From positions 13,943 to 60,910 of the forward strand of contig MAAY01000050.1 of the NCBI GenBank assembly GCA_002162795.1: a stretch of 46,968 nt of DNA. The letters run 5' to 3'. Position 1 is the stretch's first letter; every line of letters starts with the position of its first letter. The position numbers were made by a program, and so were the translations under genes. Of this stretch, positions 15,170 through 24,314 are shown piece after piece. The DNA is from Rhodobacterales bacterium 56_14_T64 (GTDB lineage Bacteria; Pseudomonadota; Alphaproteobacteria; Rhodobacterales; Rhodobacteraceae). Below the pieces are notes generated by a model. The model searched no databases. It was given only the letters and a program-made list of their open reading frames with translations, and was not told the DNA's origin.

Positions 15170-17074
15170 ATGCGGGATCAATCGGTAGTTCTGTTCGATC
15201 CCCGACTGGCTCGGAAAACCCCGCGAACACGGTTGCCGCTTGGGCATCATCTTGTTGATGCACGGGCAATCCGAGACACCGACCTGCTGCGGGCACTGGT
15301 CTTGCAGCGACATCAGGACGCCCCGCTTGGTCACATCCTGATATCTCAGGGCTGGGCCAATCAGGATCAAGTCCTTGAGGCCCTGTCGCGGCAGCATGGG
15401 TTGCAACGGGTCGACTTGACCAATCACCGACCAGATACCCGATTGTTAGCCCGCAAACCCGCGCAATTCTGGCTGCAACACCGCGCCCTTCCCTGGCATC
15501 AAGAGGGTCGCCAACTGGTGGTCGCCGTCGCCCACCCCGAACAATTTGACGCGCTACAGAAAGGTCTAAGCGGCAGCTTTGACCAAATCCGGCCAGTGCT
15601 GGCAGCCGAAGACAATATCACCGCGTTATTGACGGCTCATTTTCGCGACACTCTGGCGCAAAGAGCCAATACGCGGGTTTCTCAAGAGTGCAGCAATCGC
15701 CATGGGCAAGCGACCAACCGTCCCCACCTGCCCCTGATACTCTGCGGCGCGCTTGCTGGATTGGCAGTCTTTGCTCCGACGGCAACCTTTACCGCACTCT
15801 GCGCCCTCGCAGTACTGACGCTGATCTTATTCATTGGATTGAAGGTCACCGGGTTTGTGACCCATCTGGCAAATGGCGGAGAAATCCAGAGCAATCATCT
15901 GCCCGCGAATTCCCCACGCGCCCCCCATCGCCTGCCCCGAATGTCGATGCTGGTGCCCCTGTACCACGAGGCCGAGGTGAGCAAGGATCTGTTGCGGCGC
16001 CTGCAACACCTGACTTACCCGCGTTCCTTGCTAGAGGTGATTTTGGTGCTTGAGGAACACGATCAGATCACGCGCACCGCGCTAACCAAGATAACCCTGC
16101 CTGTGTGGATCACGATCATAGAAGTTCCGCAATTTGGCACATTGACCACCAAACCCCGGGCCTTGAATTATGCGCTCGATTTCTGTCACGGCGATATTAT
16201 CGGGGTCTGGGATGCCGAAGATGCACCAGCACGCGGACAGCTCGAACATGTCGCCCGTACCTTTGCGCAGGCGAACAAGGACGTCGCCTGCCTGCAGGGG
16301 GTGCTGGACTACTACAATCCGCGCACCAATTGGCTGTCACGCTGCTTTACCCTGGAATATGCCAGTTGGTTCCGCATTGTGCTGCCCGGCTTGGCCCGTC
16401 TGGGACTGGTAATCCCATTGGGCGGCACCACACTGTTTGTAAAACGCGCCGCCCTGGAACACTTAGGCGGTTGGGATGCCCACAATGTCACCGAGGACGC
16501 CGATCTTGGGGTGCGGCTCTGTCGGGCCGGATACCGCACCGAAATGATTGCCACCACCACCCATGAAGAGGCCAATTGCCAGGCGTGGCCGTGGATCCGG
16601 CAGCGGTCGCGTTGGCTTAAGGGCTTCATGACCACCTATCTGGTGCATATGCGCCGCCCGCGCCATCTGCTTGCTCAACTAGGATGGTGGCGTTTTTTTG
16701 GCTTCCAGGCCTTCTTTGTCGGCACAGTTGGGCAGTTTCTGCTGGCGCCATTCCTGTGGTCGTTCTGGCTGCTGCTGTTGGGTTTGCCACATCCCAGCGC
16801 AACACTGCTCCCGATGAGCGTTCTCTATGCCACCGCTGCCATACTGGTGCTGTTCCAACTGCTTGAGATCAGCATAGCCGTCACCGCCGCCTTTGCTTCA
16901 AACCGGCGCAGCTTGGCCCTGTGGTCACCCACCATGGTATTCTATTTTCCGCTTGGCGTCATCGCCACCTACAAGGCCCTGCACGAGCTGATCTGGCATC
17001 CGTTTTTCTGGGACAAAACCGCGCATGGTCTTAGCAATGCAGACCCCAACCCGGCACAAACAACGGCTCCTTAA
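15170..17074 (+). CDS. Inner-membrane family 2 glycosyltransferase with N-terminal MshEN-like domain
   Basis: A 634-residue protein. Residues 23-75 show two consecutive MshEN-type c-di-GMP motifs (first starting PLGHHLV, second PLGHILISQG, each ending in Gln at 46 and 75) separated by exactly five residues. A hydrophobic pair of helices at about 187-234 precedes a GT2 catalytic domain with DAED (348-351), TEDADLG (441-447) and QRSRW (478-482), the processive-synthase D, TED and QxxRW signatures. Four or so membrane helices follow. It probably makes an extracellular beta-linked polysaccharide at the inner membrane, with c-di-GMP control inferred from the N-terminal domain. In the first motif the conserved Gly and Arg are replaced (R32, P23), so binding needs testing. 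It has no obvious operon partner. Confidence 0.8.
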   Translation: MRDQSVVLFDPRLARKTPRTRLPLGHHLVDARAIRDTDLLRALVLQRHQDAPLGHILISQGWANQDQVLEALSRQHGLQRVDLTNHRPDTRLLARKPAQFWLQHRALPWHQEGRQLVVAVAHPEQFDALQKGLSGSFDQIRPVLAAEDNITALLTAHFRDTLAQRANTRVSQECSNRHGQATNRPHLPLILCGALAGLAVFAPTATFTALCALAVLTLILFIGLKVTGFVTHLANGGEIQSNHLPANSPRAPHRLPRMSMLVPLYHEAEVSKDLLRRLQHLTYPRSLLEVILVLEEHDQITRTALTKITLPVWITIIEVPQFGTLTTKPRALNYALDFCHGDIIGVWDAEDAPARGQLEHVARTFAQANKDVACLQGVLDYYNPRTNWLSRCFTLEYASWFRIVLPGLARLGLVIPLGGTTLFVKRAALEHLGGWDAHNVTEDADLGVRLCRAGYRTEMIATTTHEEANCQAWPWIRQRSRWLKGFMTTYLVHMRRPRHLLAQLGWWRFFGFQAFFVGTVGQFLLAPFLWSFWLLLLGLPHPSATLLPMSVLYATAAILVLFQLLEISIAVTAAFASNRRSLALWSPTMVFYFPLGVIATYKALHELIWHPFFWDKTAHGLSNADPNPAQTTAP

Positions 17075-17081
17075 CCTTGTC

Positions 17082-17732
17082 TCAACGGTCGCCCCGCTGA
17101 TTGGCATCCTGCTTCAATCGCGTCATGTAAGCGGTCGAGATGTGGTCATTCAGCGCCTGCCCTGCGGCTTCTTCGTCGCGTCGCGCAATGGCGTCAACTA
17201 TGATCTTATGTTCGCTCTGCGCAATCTCACCTCGCCCCTTGGCTGCCAGTGAGGTTGTCGCCATCAACGCCATGGTCCGGTGCACCAGGTTCAACTGCTG
17301 CACCAAATAGCGATTATGCGAAGCCAGGTGGATCTGCTCGTGAAAACGGCGATTGGCCTTGGACAGCGCAACCGGATCACCAACCAGAGCATCATCGGCA
17401 TCCACCATGTCACGCAGCACGGTGATCTCTTCTTCGGTGGCATGACGAGCGGCCAGTTTCGCCGCCAACCCCTCTAGTTCGCGGCGAACCACATAAAGCT
17501 CGGCCATTTGGTTGTGATCCAGCGAGGCCACAATCAGTGAACGGCCGTCGCGTTCCAGCAGGGATTGCGTCTCAAGCCGTTGCAACGCCTCGCGAATTGG
17601 TGTGCGCGATACTCCAAACCGCTCCGCCAGATCGCTTTCCACCAGCCGGTCGCTGGGTTTGTAGATACCAACGTCGATCGCTTCCAGAATCAAGCTATAG
17701 GCATCTTTCTGATTTGGTCGGCTCTGGCTCAT
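17082..17732 (-). CDS. GntR family regulator, FadR/FCD subfamily
   Basis: A DNA-binding regulator of 216 residues. The winged helix-turn-helix is at about 15-75 (LVESDLAERFGVSRTPIREA, then a short wing), followed by the all-helical FCD ligand domain (about 85-205) with the metal/ligand residues spread over RRFHEQIHLASHN and EHKIIVDAI. Members usually sense organic acids or sugar acids. ATG 17732 was chosen (MSQSRP) with an AGGTGAG site; an extension to 17783 is possible. It is convergent with the glycosyltransferase gene (seven bases between stops) and divergent from the nucleotidase gene. No catabolic cluster is adjacent, so its targets are unknown. Confidence 0.88.
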   Translation of the reverse strand: MSQSRPNQKDAYSLILEAIDVGIYKPSDRLVESDLAERFGVSRTPIREALQRLETQSLLERDGRSLIVASLDHNQMAELYVVRRELEGLAAKLAARHATEEEITVLRDMVDADDALVGDPVALSKANRRFHEQIHLASHNRYLVQQLNLVHRTMALMATTSLAAKGRGEIAQSEHKIIVDAIARRDEEAAGQALNDHISTAYMTRLKQDANQRGDR

Positions 17733-17872
17733 GCTCACTCTCACCTTGGGTTCCGCATTTCTATATGGCTGATCCCCCAGCAATCAAGCCCGGGACCGTG
17801 TTGCGAGGCAATTCAACACACCAAGGCACGCTTTTGTTTGCAAATCCGCTGCGCGCTGCCTAAGCCGGGGCC

Positions 17873-18517
17873 ATGGTCAAAGATAGTTTTTCTCACGTCA
17901 ATCACTGGGTGTTCGATCTCGACAACACTCTGTATCCGCCGTCAGCCCGTCTGTTCGATCAGATCGAGGTCAAGATGACCCGCTATGTCATGGATGCCCT
18001 GAAGGTGGATCAGCCCGAGGCCAACCGTCTGCGCGATCTCTACTGGCGGCAGCACGGCACCACCCTGGCCGGTTTGATGCGCGAGCATGACCTGGATCCG
18101 GTGCCCTATATGATCGACGTCCACAATATTTCACTGGATCATTTGCAAATAGATGTCGACTTGGCCAGCAGGATCGCTGCCCTACCCGGACATAAGATCG
18201 TCTACACCAACGGCAGTGCCCCCTATGCAGAACGGGTTCTGCAAGCGCGCGGGCTGAGCGGTTTGTTTGATGGTATCTATGGGGTCGAACACGCGGATTA
18301 TCTGCCCAAGCCCGAACAAGCGGCTTTTGAACAGGTGTTTGCCCAAGCAGGTGTGGCTCCGACCAGCGCTGCGATGTTCGAAGACGATCCACGCAATCTG
18401 GCAGCGCCACACCAGATGGGCATGCGCACCGTGCACGTGGCGCCTGCCCCGCATAGCGCTGATCACATCGAGTACCACACCGATGATCTGACTGAATTTC
18501 TGCGGCATTTCGACTGA
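17873..18517 (+). CDS. Pyrimidine 5'-nucleotidase (HAD superfamily)
   Basis: A HAD-type phosphatase of 214 residues in the pyrimidine 5'-nucleotidase (SDT1/YjjG-like) group, which dephosphorylates pyrimidine and related mononucleotides. Motif I is FDLDNTLYP with nucleophile D15 and acid D17, motif II is TNGS, motif III is the lysine of LPKPEQ, and motif IV is FEDDPRNL. An all-helical cap lies between motifs I and II. Length and motif order are complete. The ATG at 17873 (just downstream of a GGGGCC stretch) gives a normal start. It is probably independent of the monooxygenase gene 89 bases downstream. Confidence 0.88.
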   Translation: MVKDSFSHVNHWVFDLDNTLYPPSARLFDQIEVKMTRYVMDALKVDQPEANRLRDLYWRQHGTTLAGLMREHDLDPVPYMIDVHNISLDHLQIDVDLASRIAALPGHKIVYTNGSAPYAERVLQARGLSGLFDGIYGVEHADYLPKPEQAAFEQVFAQAGVAPTSAAMFEDDPRNLAAPHQMGMRTVHVAPAPHSADHIEYHTDDLTEFLRHFD

Positions 18518-18606
18518 CACTGCAGTTATTGATCCCCTACACCCGCGACCGCTTGCCATTGCCCATGCACAGGCCTAGATCAGCGCCATAAACGGAGGGC
18601 TGACAC

Positions 18607-19803
18607 ATGGCCGATACCTGCGACATCCTGATTTCCGGCGGCGGCATTGCGGGTCTGACCGCAGCCTGCGCCTTTGCCTTGGCGGGGTTTGACGTGATTT
18701 GCGTCGACCCAACAGCACCAGTGACTGAGCGCGACGCCGAAGGGTCTGACCTGCGCACCACCGCCTTTTTGCAGCCCGCGCAGACGCTGTTGCAACGCTG
18801 CGGATTGTGGGACAGATTGGCTGATCACGCCGCAGCCTTGCAAATCATGCGTATTGTTGATGCGGGTGGTGAGTTGCCGGAACCGCGCGTGATCAAAGAT
18901 TTCAATGCCGCCGACCTGTCCGACAAACCTTTTGGCTGGAACTTGCCCAACTGGTTGCTGCGGCGCGAGATGCTGGCGCGGTTGAGCGAGCTGCCGAATG
19001 TCGATTTCCGCCCGGGCGTGGCGACCACGAGCCTGTTCACCCGCATTAGAGAAGCACGGGTGGGCCTAAGTGATGGCAGCCGGGTCACGGCCAAGCTGGT
19101 CATTGCTGCCGATGGCCGTGATTCTCCGATGCGCGACGCCGCTGGGATATCCGTAAAAACCACCCGCTACGGACAAAAGGCACTGGCTTTTGCCATCACC
19201 CACCCGATGCCACATGACAATGTGTCAACCGAGGTGCACCGCTCTGGCGGCCCCTTCACTCTGGTGCCGCTGCCCGATTATCAGGGCAAACCCAGTTCGG
19301 CGGTTGTCTGGATGGAGCGCGGCCCAAGAGCACAGGAATTGCGGGACCTGCCGAGCGAAGAGTTCGAAGCGGCCATGACCCAGCGGTCTTGTGGAGTGCT
19401 GGGTGATCTCAAGCTCGCCTCGCGCCGCACTATCTGGCCAATCATCAGCCAATCCGCCGAACGGCTGAATGGGGAACGACTGGCGCTGATGGCCGAAGCG
19501 GCCCATGTGGTGCCGCCAATCGGCGCGCAGGGTCTGAACATGTCACTGGGTGATCTGGGTTGTCTGCTGGAGTTAGCCGAGGCGCGCCCTGAGGGATTGG
19601 GTGATGCGCAGATGCTGCAAGCCTACCACAAGGCGCGCTATAATGAGATCAAGCTGCGAGTGAAGGGTATTGATTTGTTGAATCGCGCCTCGATGCTGGA
19701 GGCCCGCCCATTGCGGGACGCGCGGGCCTTGGGCCTGAATGCACTTTACTCGCTGGCGCCAGTGCGCCGCACCTTGATGCAGATGGGGTTGGGTGTGAAG
19801 TAA
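18607..19803 (+). CDS. UbiH/UbiF/VisC-type FAD monooxygenase
   Basis: Flavin-dependent aromatic hydroxylase of 398 residues. The N-terminal dinucleotide-binding fingerprint is GGGIAGLTAA, the mid-protein flavin block is VIAADGRDS, and the C-terminal block is HVVPPIGAQGLNMSLGD, all typical of the ubiquinone-biosynthesis hydroxylases. It most likely hydroxylates a ring position in ubiquinone synthesis, but the exact position (UbiH, UbiF, UbiI or UbiL) cannot be decided by eye. The start is preceded by GGAGG a few bases upstream. A strong hairpin and a REP-like element follow the stop codon. Confidence 0.88.
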   Translation: MADTCDILISGGGIAGLTAACAFALAGFDVICVDPTAPVTERDAEGSDLRTTAFLQPAQTLLQRCGLWDRLADHAAALQIMRIVDAGGELPEPRVIKDFNAADLSDKPFGWNLPNWLLRREMLARLSELPNVDFRPGVATTSLFTRIREARVGLSDGSRVTAKLVIAADGRDSPMRDAAGISVKTTRYGQKALAFAITHPMPHDNVSTEVHRSGGPFTLVPLPDYQGKPSSAVVWMERGPRAQELRDLPSEEFEAAMTQRSCGVLGDLKLASRRTIWPIISQSAERLNGERLALMAEAAHVVPPIGAQGLNMSLGDLGCLLELAEARPEGLGDAQMLQAYHKARYNEIKLRVKGIDLLNRASMLEARPLRDARALGLNALYSLAPVRRTLMQMGLGVK

Positions 19804-19812
19804 GCAAGTGAT

Positions 19813-19838
19813 CCGGCTTTTCCTTACGGAAAAGCCGG
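19813..19838 (+). terminator. Strong hairpin after the UbiH-type gene
   Basis: A perfect 11-bp stem, CCGGCTTTTCC (19813-19823) with GGAAAAGCCGG (19828-19838), and a TTAC loop, nine bases after the stop. There is no T-run, so it may be a transcript-end stabiliser; a second small hairpin (CCTCC-GGC-GGAGG) follows at 19841-19853. Confidence 0.5.
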
Positions 19839-19840
19839 TG

Positions 19841-19870
19841 CCTCCGGCGGAGGTATTTAAGACAAGAAGA
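19841..19870 (+). repeat. REP-like intergenic repeat, copy 1
   Basis: A small GC palindrome followed by GAGGTATTTAAGACAAGAAG (19851-19870). This 20-mer matches the complement of 32221-32240 at 18 of 20 positions, and both copies sit next to a GC-rich hairpin between genes. Similar elements are widespread in roseobacter intergenic DNA. Confidence 0.6.
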
Positions 19871-19893
19871 AGGCCAGAAGGGCGAGAGCGCCT

Positions 19894-21018
19894 TTACAGA
19901 ACTTGATCTAATGTCACTTGCAGACGGGCAAGAGTGGCATCAACATCGTACAGCTTGTCCAAGCCGAACAATCCTAGACGGAAGGTCTGGAAGTCTTCCG
20001 GCTCGTCACATTGCAGTGGTACTCCGGCTGCGATCTGCATGCCAAGGGCTGCAAATTTCTTGCCGGTGCTGATGTCCGGGTCAGTGGTGTAGCTGACCAC
20101 CACACCCGGCGCACCAAAGCCATCAGCTGCGACCGAAGTCACACCCTTGGCCTTGAGCATCATCCGCACCCCGTCGCCCAACGCCCATTGCGCCTCTTGT
20201 AGCTTGTCAAAGCCATAGTCGCGGGTTTCCAGCATGGTGTCCCGGAAGGCGCGCAGAGCGTCTGTCGGCAGGGTCGCGTGATAGGCGTGGCCGCCGTTTT
20301 CATAGGCCACCATGATCTGTCGCCATTTCTTGAGATCAATGGCAAAGCTGTCCGAGGTGGTGTCCTCGAGCCGCTCTACAGCGCGTTCGGAGAACATCAC
20401 CAGACCGGCACAGGGCGAGGCACTCCAGCCTTTTTGCGGTGCGGAGATCAGCACATCGACACCTGCGGCCTGCATATCGATCCAAGCACAGCCAGAAGCA
20501 ATACAATCCAGCACCATCAAAGCGCCCACTTCATGCGCGGCAGACGCCATCGCGGTGACGTAGGCGTCTGGGAGGATCACACCCGCAGCGGTTTCCACAT
20601 GTGGTGCAAACACGATGCCTGGCTTTTGCTCATGGATGGCCGCCACCACCTCGTCGATTGGGGCGGGGGCAAAAGGCGCCGGGCTGGTGTTGCCGCTTTG
20701 CCGCGCCTTCATCACGGTTGCAGAAGCTGTCAGCCCGCCGGTCTCGAAAATCTGGCTCCACCGGTAAGAGAACCAGCCGTTGCGCACCACCAGAACATCT
20801 TCGCCGCGGGCAAACTGACGCGCCACGGCCTCCATCGCGTAGGTGCCGCCGCCGGGGATCAGGGCAACGGCTTCGGCTTTGTAAACATCCTTTAGCATGG
20901 CATCGATATCCAGCATCACCTGCTGGAAGGTTTTAGACATATGGTTCAGGGAGCGGTCGGTAAACACCACCGAGAATTCGTCCATCCCGTCCGGATCAAC
21001 AGTTTGCAATAGTGCCAT
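19894..21018 (-). CDS. Class V PLP aminotransferase (alanine/serine-glyoxylate type)
   Basis: A fold type I, class V aminotransferase of 374 residues. The PLP lysine is K196 in SAPQKGWSASP, the phosphate-binding glycine cluster is IPGGGTYAMEA, and the aspartate contacting the pyridine is in MVLDCIASG. It is related to alanine-glyoxylate and serine-glyoxylate aminotransferases; the amino donor is not resolved. ATG 21018 has a GGAGGA site eight bases upstream. It lies 115 bases downstream of two Lrp/AsnC regulators on the same strand, which may control it. Transcription runs towards the REP-like element and the end of the UbiH-type gene. Confidence 0.85.
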   Translation of the reverse strand: MALLQTVDPDGMDEFSVVFTDRSLNHMSKTFQQVMLDIDAMLKDVYKAEAVALIPGGGTYAMEAVARQFARGEDVLVVRNGWFSYRWSQIFETGGLTASATVMKARQSGNTSPAPFAPAPIDEVVAAIHEQKPGIVFAPHVETAAGVILPDAYVTAMASAAHEVGALMVLDCIASGCAWIDMQAAGVDVLISAPQKGWSASPCAGLVMFSERAVERLEDTTSDSFAIDLKKWRQIMVAYENGGHAYHATLPTDALRAFRDTMLETRDYGFDKLQEAQWALGDGVRMMLKAKGVTSVAADGFGAPGVVVSYTTDPDISTGKKFAALGMQIAAGVPLQCDEPEDFQTFRLGLFGLDKLYDVDATLARLQVTLDQVL

Positions 21019-21132
21019 TTTTCAGTCCTCCAAATCATTGTTACACAATGGCTATCCCTGAGTGCGCAGCTTAGTAAAGGCTTCTTTGGTCACGGATAGC
21101 TGAAAGAGTTTCCTCAAACCGAAAGAAAACTT

Positions 21133-21588
21133 TCACCCCAGCGGCCCCGGTCTACGTTCTTCGCTCAACAGTACATTTGCCTCGACGTCGCCAACCCCCG
21201 GCAAGGTCATGACCCGGCGACGCAACACCCGCTCAAAATCAGCAATATCACGGGCAGTTACGCGCAATCGGTAATCATACATGCCCAGCACGTGCTCCAC
21301 CGTCTGCACCTCGGGGATCGCACTGACCGCGCGTTCAAAGTCATCTAGGCTTACGCGCCCCTTGGTGGCCAGTTTGATGCCCAAAAACACGGTAACCCCA
21401 AAGCCCAATTTTTCACGATCCAGATCGAGACGGCGACCGACAATGACACCCGCCTCGGTCAGCCGTTTGATGCGACGCCAGGTGGCAGGTTGGCTGAGGC
21501 CAAATTTACGCCCCAGAGCACCCGCAGACTGACTGGCATCCAGCGCCAGGGCCCGCAGCAACTGGTGGTCGATATCGTCCGTATCCAT
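21133..21588 (-). CDS. Lrp/AsnC family regulator (second of pair)
   Basis: A 151-residue amino-acid responsive regulator. The N-terminal winged helix (LGRKFGLSQPATWRRIKRL) and C-terminal RAM/AsnC effector domain (about 70-145) are both present. Its start, ATG at 21588 (or GTG at 21591), overlaps the stop codon of the upstream Lrp gene as TGATG, so the two are translationally coupled. The pair probably acts together as a hetero-oligomer or on the same targets. Nearby candidates are the class V aminotransferase gene downstream and the divergent ilvC gene. It shares only family-level similarity with its partner, so this is an old duplication or an assembled pair. Confidence 0.9.
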   Translation of the reverse strand: MDTDDIDHQLLRALALDASQSAGALGRKFGLSQPATWRRIKRLTEAGVIVGRRLDLDREKLGFGVTVFLGIKLATKGRVSLDDFERAVSAIPEVQTVEHVLGMYDYRLRVTARDIADFERVLRRRVMTLPGVGDVEANVLLSEERRPGPLG

Positions 21589-22043
21589 CACAACGGCAGC
21601 CCCTCGTCGCTTTTGATCCGGGCTACATGCATCAACGCCTCGATGTCGGCAATATGCGGCAAAGTGAGAATACCGGCCCGGTAGATCTGCTGGTAATGCG
21701 CCATGTCGCGCGCGATTACTGACAATCGCACATCAACCCGGCCCAGAAAGGTCTGAATCTCCAGCACCTCGGGGATGTCACGCGCCGCCGCGATGAATTC
21801 GTCAAAAGCGCGGCTCTGGGTCTTGTCCAGGGTCACCCTCAGGCTGACCTCCACCGCATAGCCAAGCGCGCGCCAGTTGATCACCGCCTGTTGGCCACGC
21901 AGCACGCCATTGTCGCGCAGCTTATCCAGCCTCCGGGTCACACGAGAGGTCGACACACCAAGACGGTCGCCCAGGTCCGGAATCGATTGAGCTGGGTCGC
22001 TTTGCAAGTGGCGCAGAATGCGTCGGTCGAGATCATCTAACAT
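21588..22043 (-). CDS. Lrp/AsnC family regulator (first of pair)
   Basis: A 151-residue protein with the Lrp plan: helix-turn-helix at about 17-40 (IPDLGDRLGVSTSRVTRRL) and the RAM effector domain from about residue 65 on (FLGRVDVRLSVIARD). It is the promoter-proximal gene of the pair and is divergent from ilvC, with about 143 bases between the starts. That position is usual for a regulator controlling its own promoter and the divergent branched-chain amino-acid gene. The downstream Lrp gene starts within its stop codon. Confidence 0.9.
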   Translation of the reverse strand: MLDDLDRRILRHLQSDPAQSIPDLGDRLGVSTSRVTRRLDKLRDNGVLRGQQAVINWRALGYAVEVSLRVTLDKTQSRAFDEFIAAARDIPEVLEIQTFLGRVDVRLSVIARDMAHYQQIYRAGILTLPHIADIEALMHVARIKSDEGLPL

Positions 22044-22141
22044 GATTTCATCGATAATTGAACTCTTAGAGAATGAATAGAGCGAAATATCTGCGATGCA
22101 TCACAAAAACCCTCTCGAACCTTTCAGCCACAGCGCTATGA

Positions 22142-23209
<1,068 letters not shown>

Positions 23210-23246
23210 AACGGGCGGGCGGCTCTGCCGCCCAAACCTGACTATC

Positions 23247-23274
23247 AGAGCGCCCCGGATTGGGGCGCTCTTTT
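23247..23274 (+). terminator. Rho-independent terminator of ilvC
   Basis: A perfect 10-bp GC-rich stem, AGAGCGCCCC (23247-23256) with GGGGCGCTCT (23262-23271), and a Ts tail, about 38 bases after the ilvC stop. A smaller GGGCGGC hairpin lies just upstream. Confidence 0.88.
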
Positions 23275-23291
23275 CATTTGGAGATTTGGAC

Positions 23292-24206
23292 ATGAGTGCC
23301 CCTGCTGGAATGACAAACTGGATCAAACTCTTGACCCTTGGCCTGATCTGGGGCGCGTCGTTCATGTTCATCTCAGTCGCCCTGCGCGATCTGGGACCAC
23401 TGACCATCGTGGCTGGCCGTGTCGGGCTGGGGGCGCTGGTTCTGCTGGCCATTGTCCTAATGCGCGGCATCGGACTGCCTAGCTTTAAAACCAGCATCGG
23501 TCGCCGCGTCTGGGTCTCGGCAGCGGCCATGGGGTTGTTTTCCAGTGCCCTGCCCTTTGCCTTGCTCAGCTGGGGCCAAAAATATGTCGCCAGCGGTTTT
23601 GCCGGGGTTTGTATGGCGGTGGTGCCGCTGTTTGTGCTGCCGCTGGCCCATTTCCTGATTCCTGGCGAGCGCCTGACCCTGCAGCGCGGTATCAGCTTTC
23701 TGGTTGGCTTTGCCGGGGTTGTGGTGCTGATTGGTTTCGACGCCCTGCGACTGGTTGGCAGTGACTACGAGGCGCTGGCCCGGATTGCCTGCCTTGCGGC
23801 CTCGCTGTGTTACGCAACCGGCGCAATCATCACCCGTCTGTGCCCCAAAGTGGATATGCTATCCCTGTCAGCAGCCGCGCTACTGTCTGCGACCATTATG
23901 ATCCTGCCCTTTGCCTTGGTGATCGAAGGCGTGCCCGCAATGCCCTCGGCATTGTCACTGGCGGCAATTCTGTATCTGGGCCTGTTCCCAACCGCGCTGG
24001 CGCAGGTGCTGTTGGTACAGGTCATCCGCGATGCGGGGCCCAGCTTTATGTCTCTGGTCAATTACCAGGTACCTGTCTGGTCGATGTTGTTTGGGGTGGT
24101 ACTGCTGAACGAGCTGCTGCCGCCGCAGCTATATATGTCTCTCGCGCTGATCCTGGGCGGACTGCTGCTGAGCCGAAAGCGACGTCAGGCCGTGACCGCC
24201 ACATAA
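23292..24206 (+). CDS. EamA (DMT) family exporter, copy 1
   Basis: An inner-membrane carrier of 304 residues with two EamA repeats and about ten membrane helices (first block GLIWGASFMFISVALRD, later VNYQVPVWSMLFGVVLLNEL). The family exports amino acids, metabolites or drugs; the substrate is not predictable. ATG 23292 has a GGAG site eight bases upstream. A homologous gene on the same strand starts 108 bases after its stop; the two share blocks such as the WGQ(K/Q)YV(A/T)SGFAGV region and VNYQVP/VSYQVP, so this is a tandem duplication. A 9-bp hairpin (24231-24256) lies between them. Confidence 0.88.
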   Translation: MSAPAGMTNWIKLLTLGLIWGASFMFISVALRDLGPLTIVAGRVGLGALVLLAIVLMRGIGLPSFKTSIGRRVWVSAAAMGLFSSALPFALLSWGQKYVASGFAGVCMAVVPLFVLPLAHFLIPGERLTLQRGISFLVGFAGVVVLIGFDALRLVGSDYEALARIACLAASLCYATGAIITRLCPKVDMLSLSAAALLSATIMILPFALVIEGVPAMPSALSLAAILYLGLFPTALAQVLLVQVIRDAGPSFMSLVNYQVPVWSMLFGVVLLNELLPPQLYMSLALILGGLLLSRKRRQAVTAT

Positions 24207-24230
24207 GCGTCAGCCCCCCCCTTACTGCAG

Positions 24231-24256
24231 ATCCCTTCGACGCGGAACGAAGGGAT
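24231..24256 (+). terminator. Hairpin between the EamA genes
   Basis: ATCCCTTCG (24231-24239) pairs perfectly with CGAAGGGAT (24248-24256), with an eight-base loop, 24 bases after the first gene. There is no T-run, so it is only a possible terminator. Confidence 0.3.
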
Positions 24257-24314
24257 GGTAATTGACCCTAAGCCACATCCCTGTGCTAGTGCCGCTAGAC
24301 CATGAGAGGCGCGC

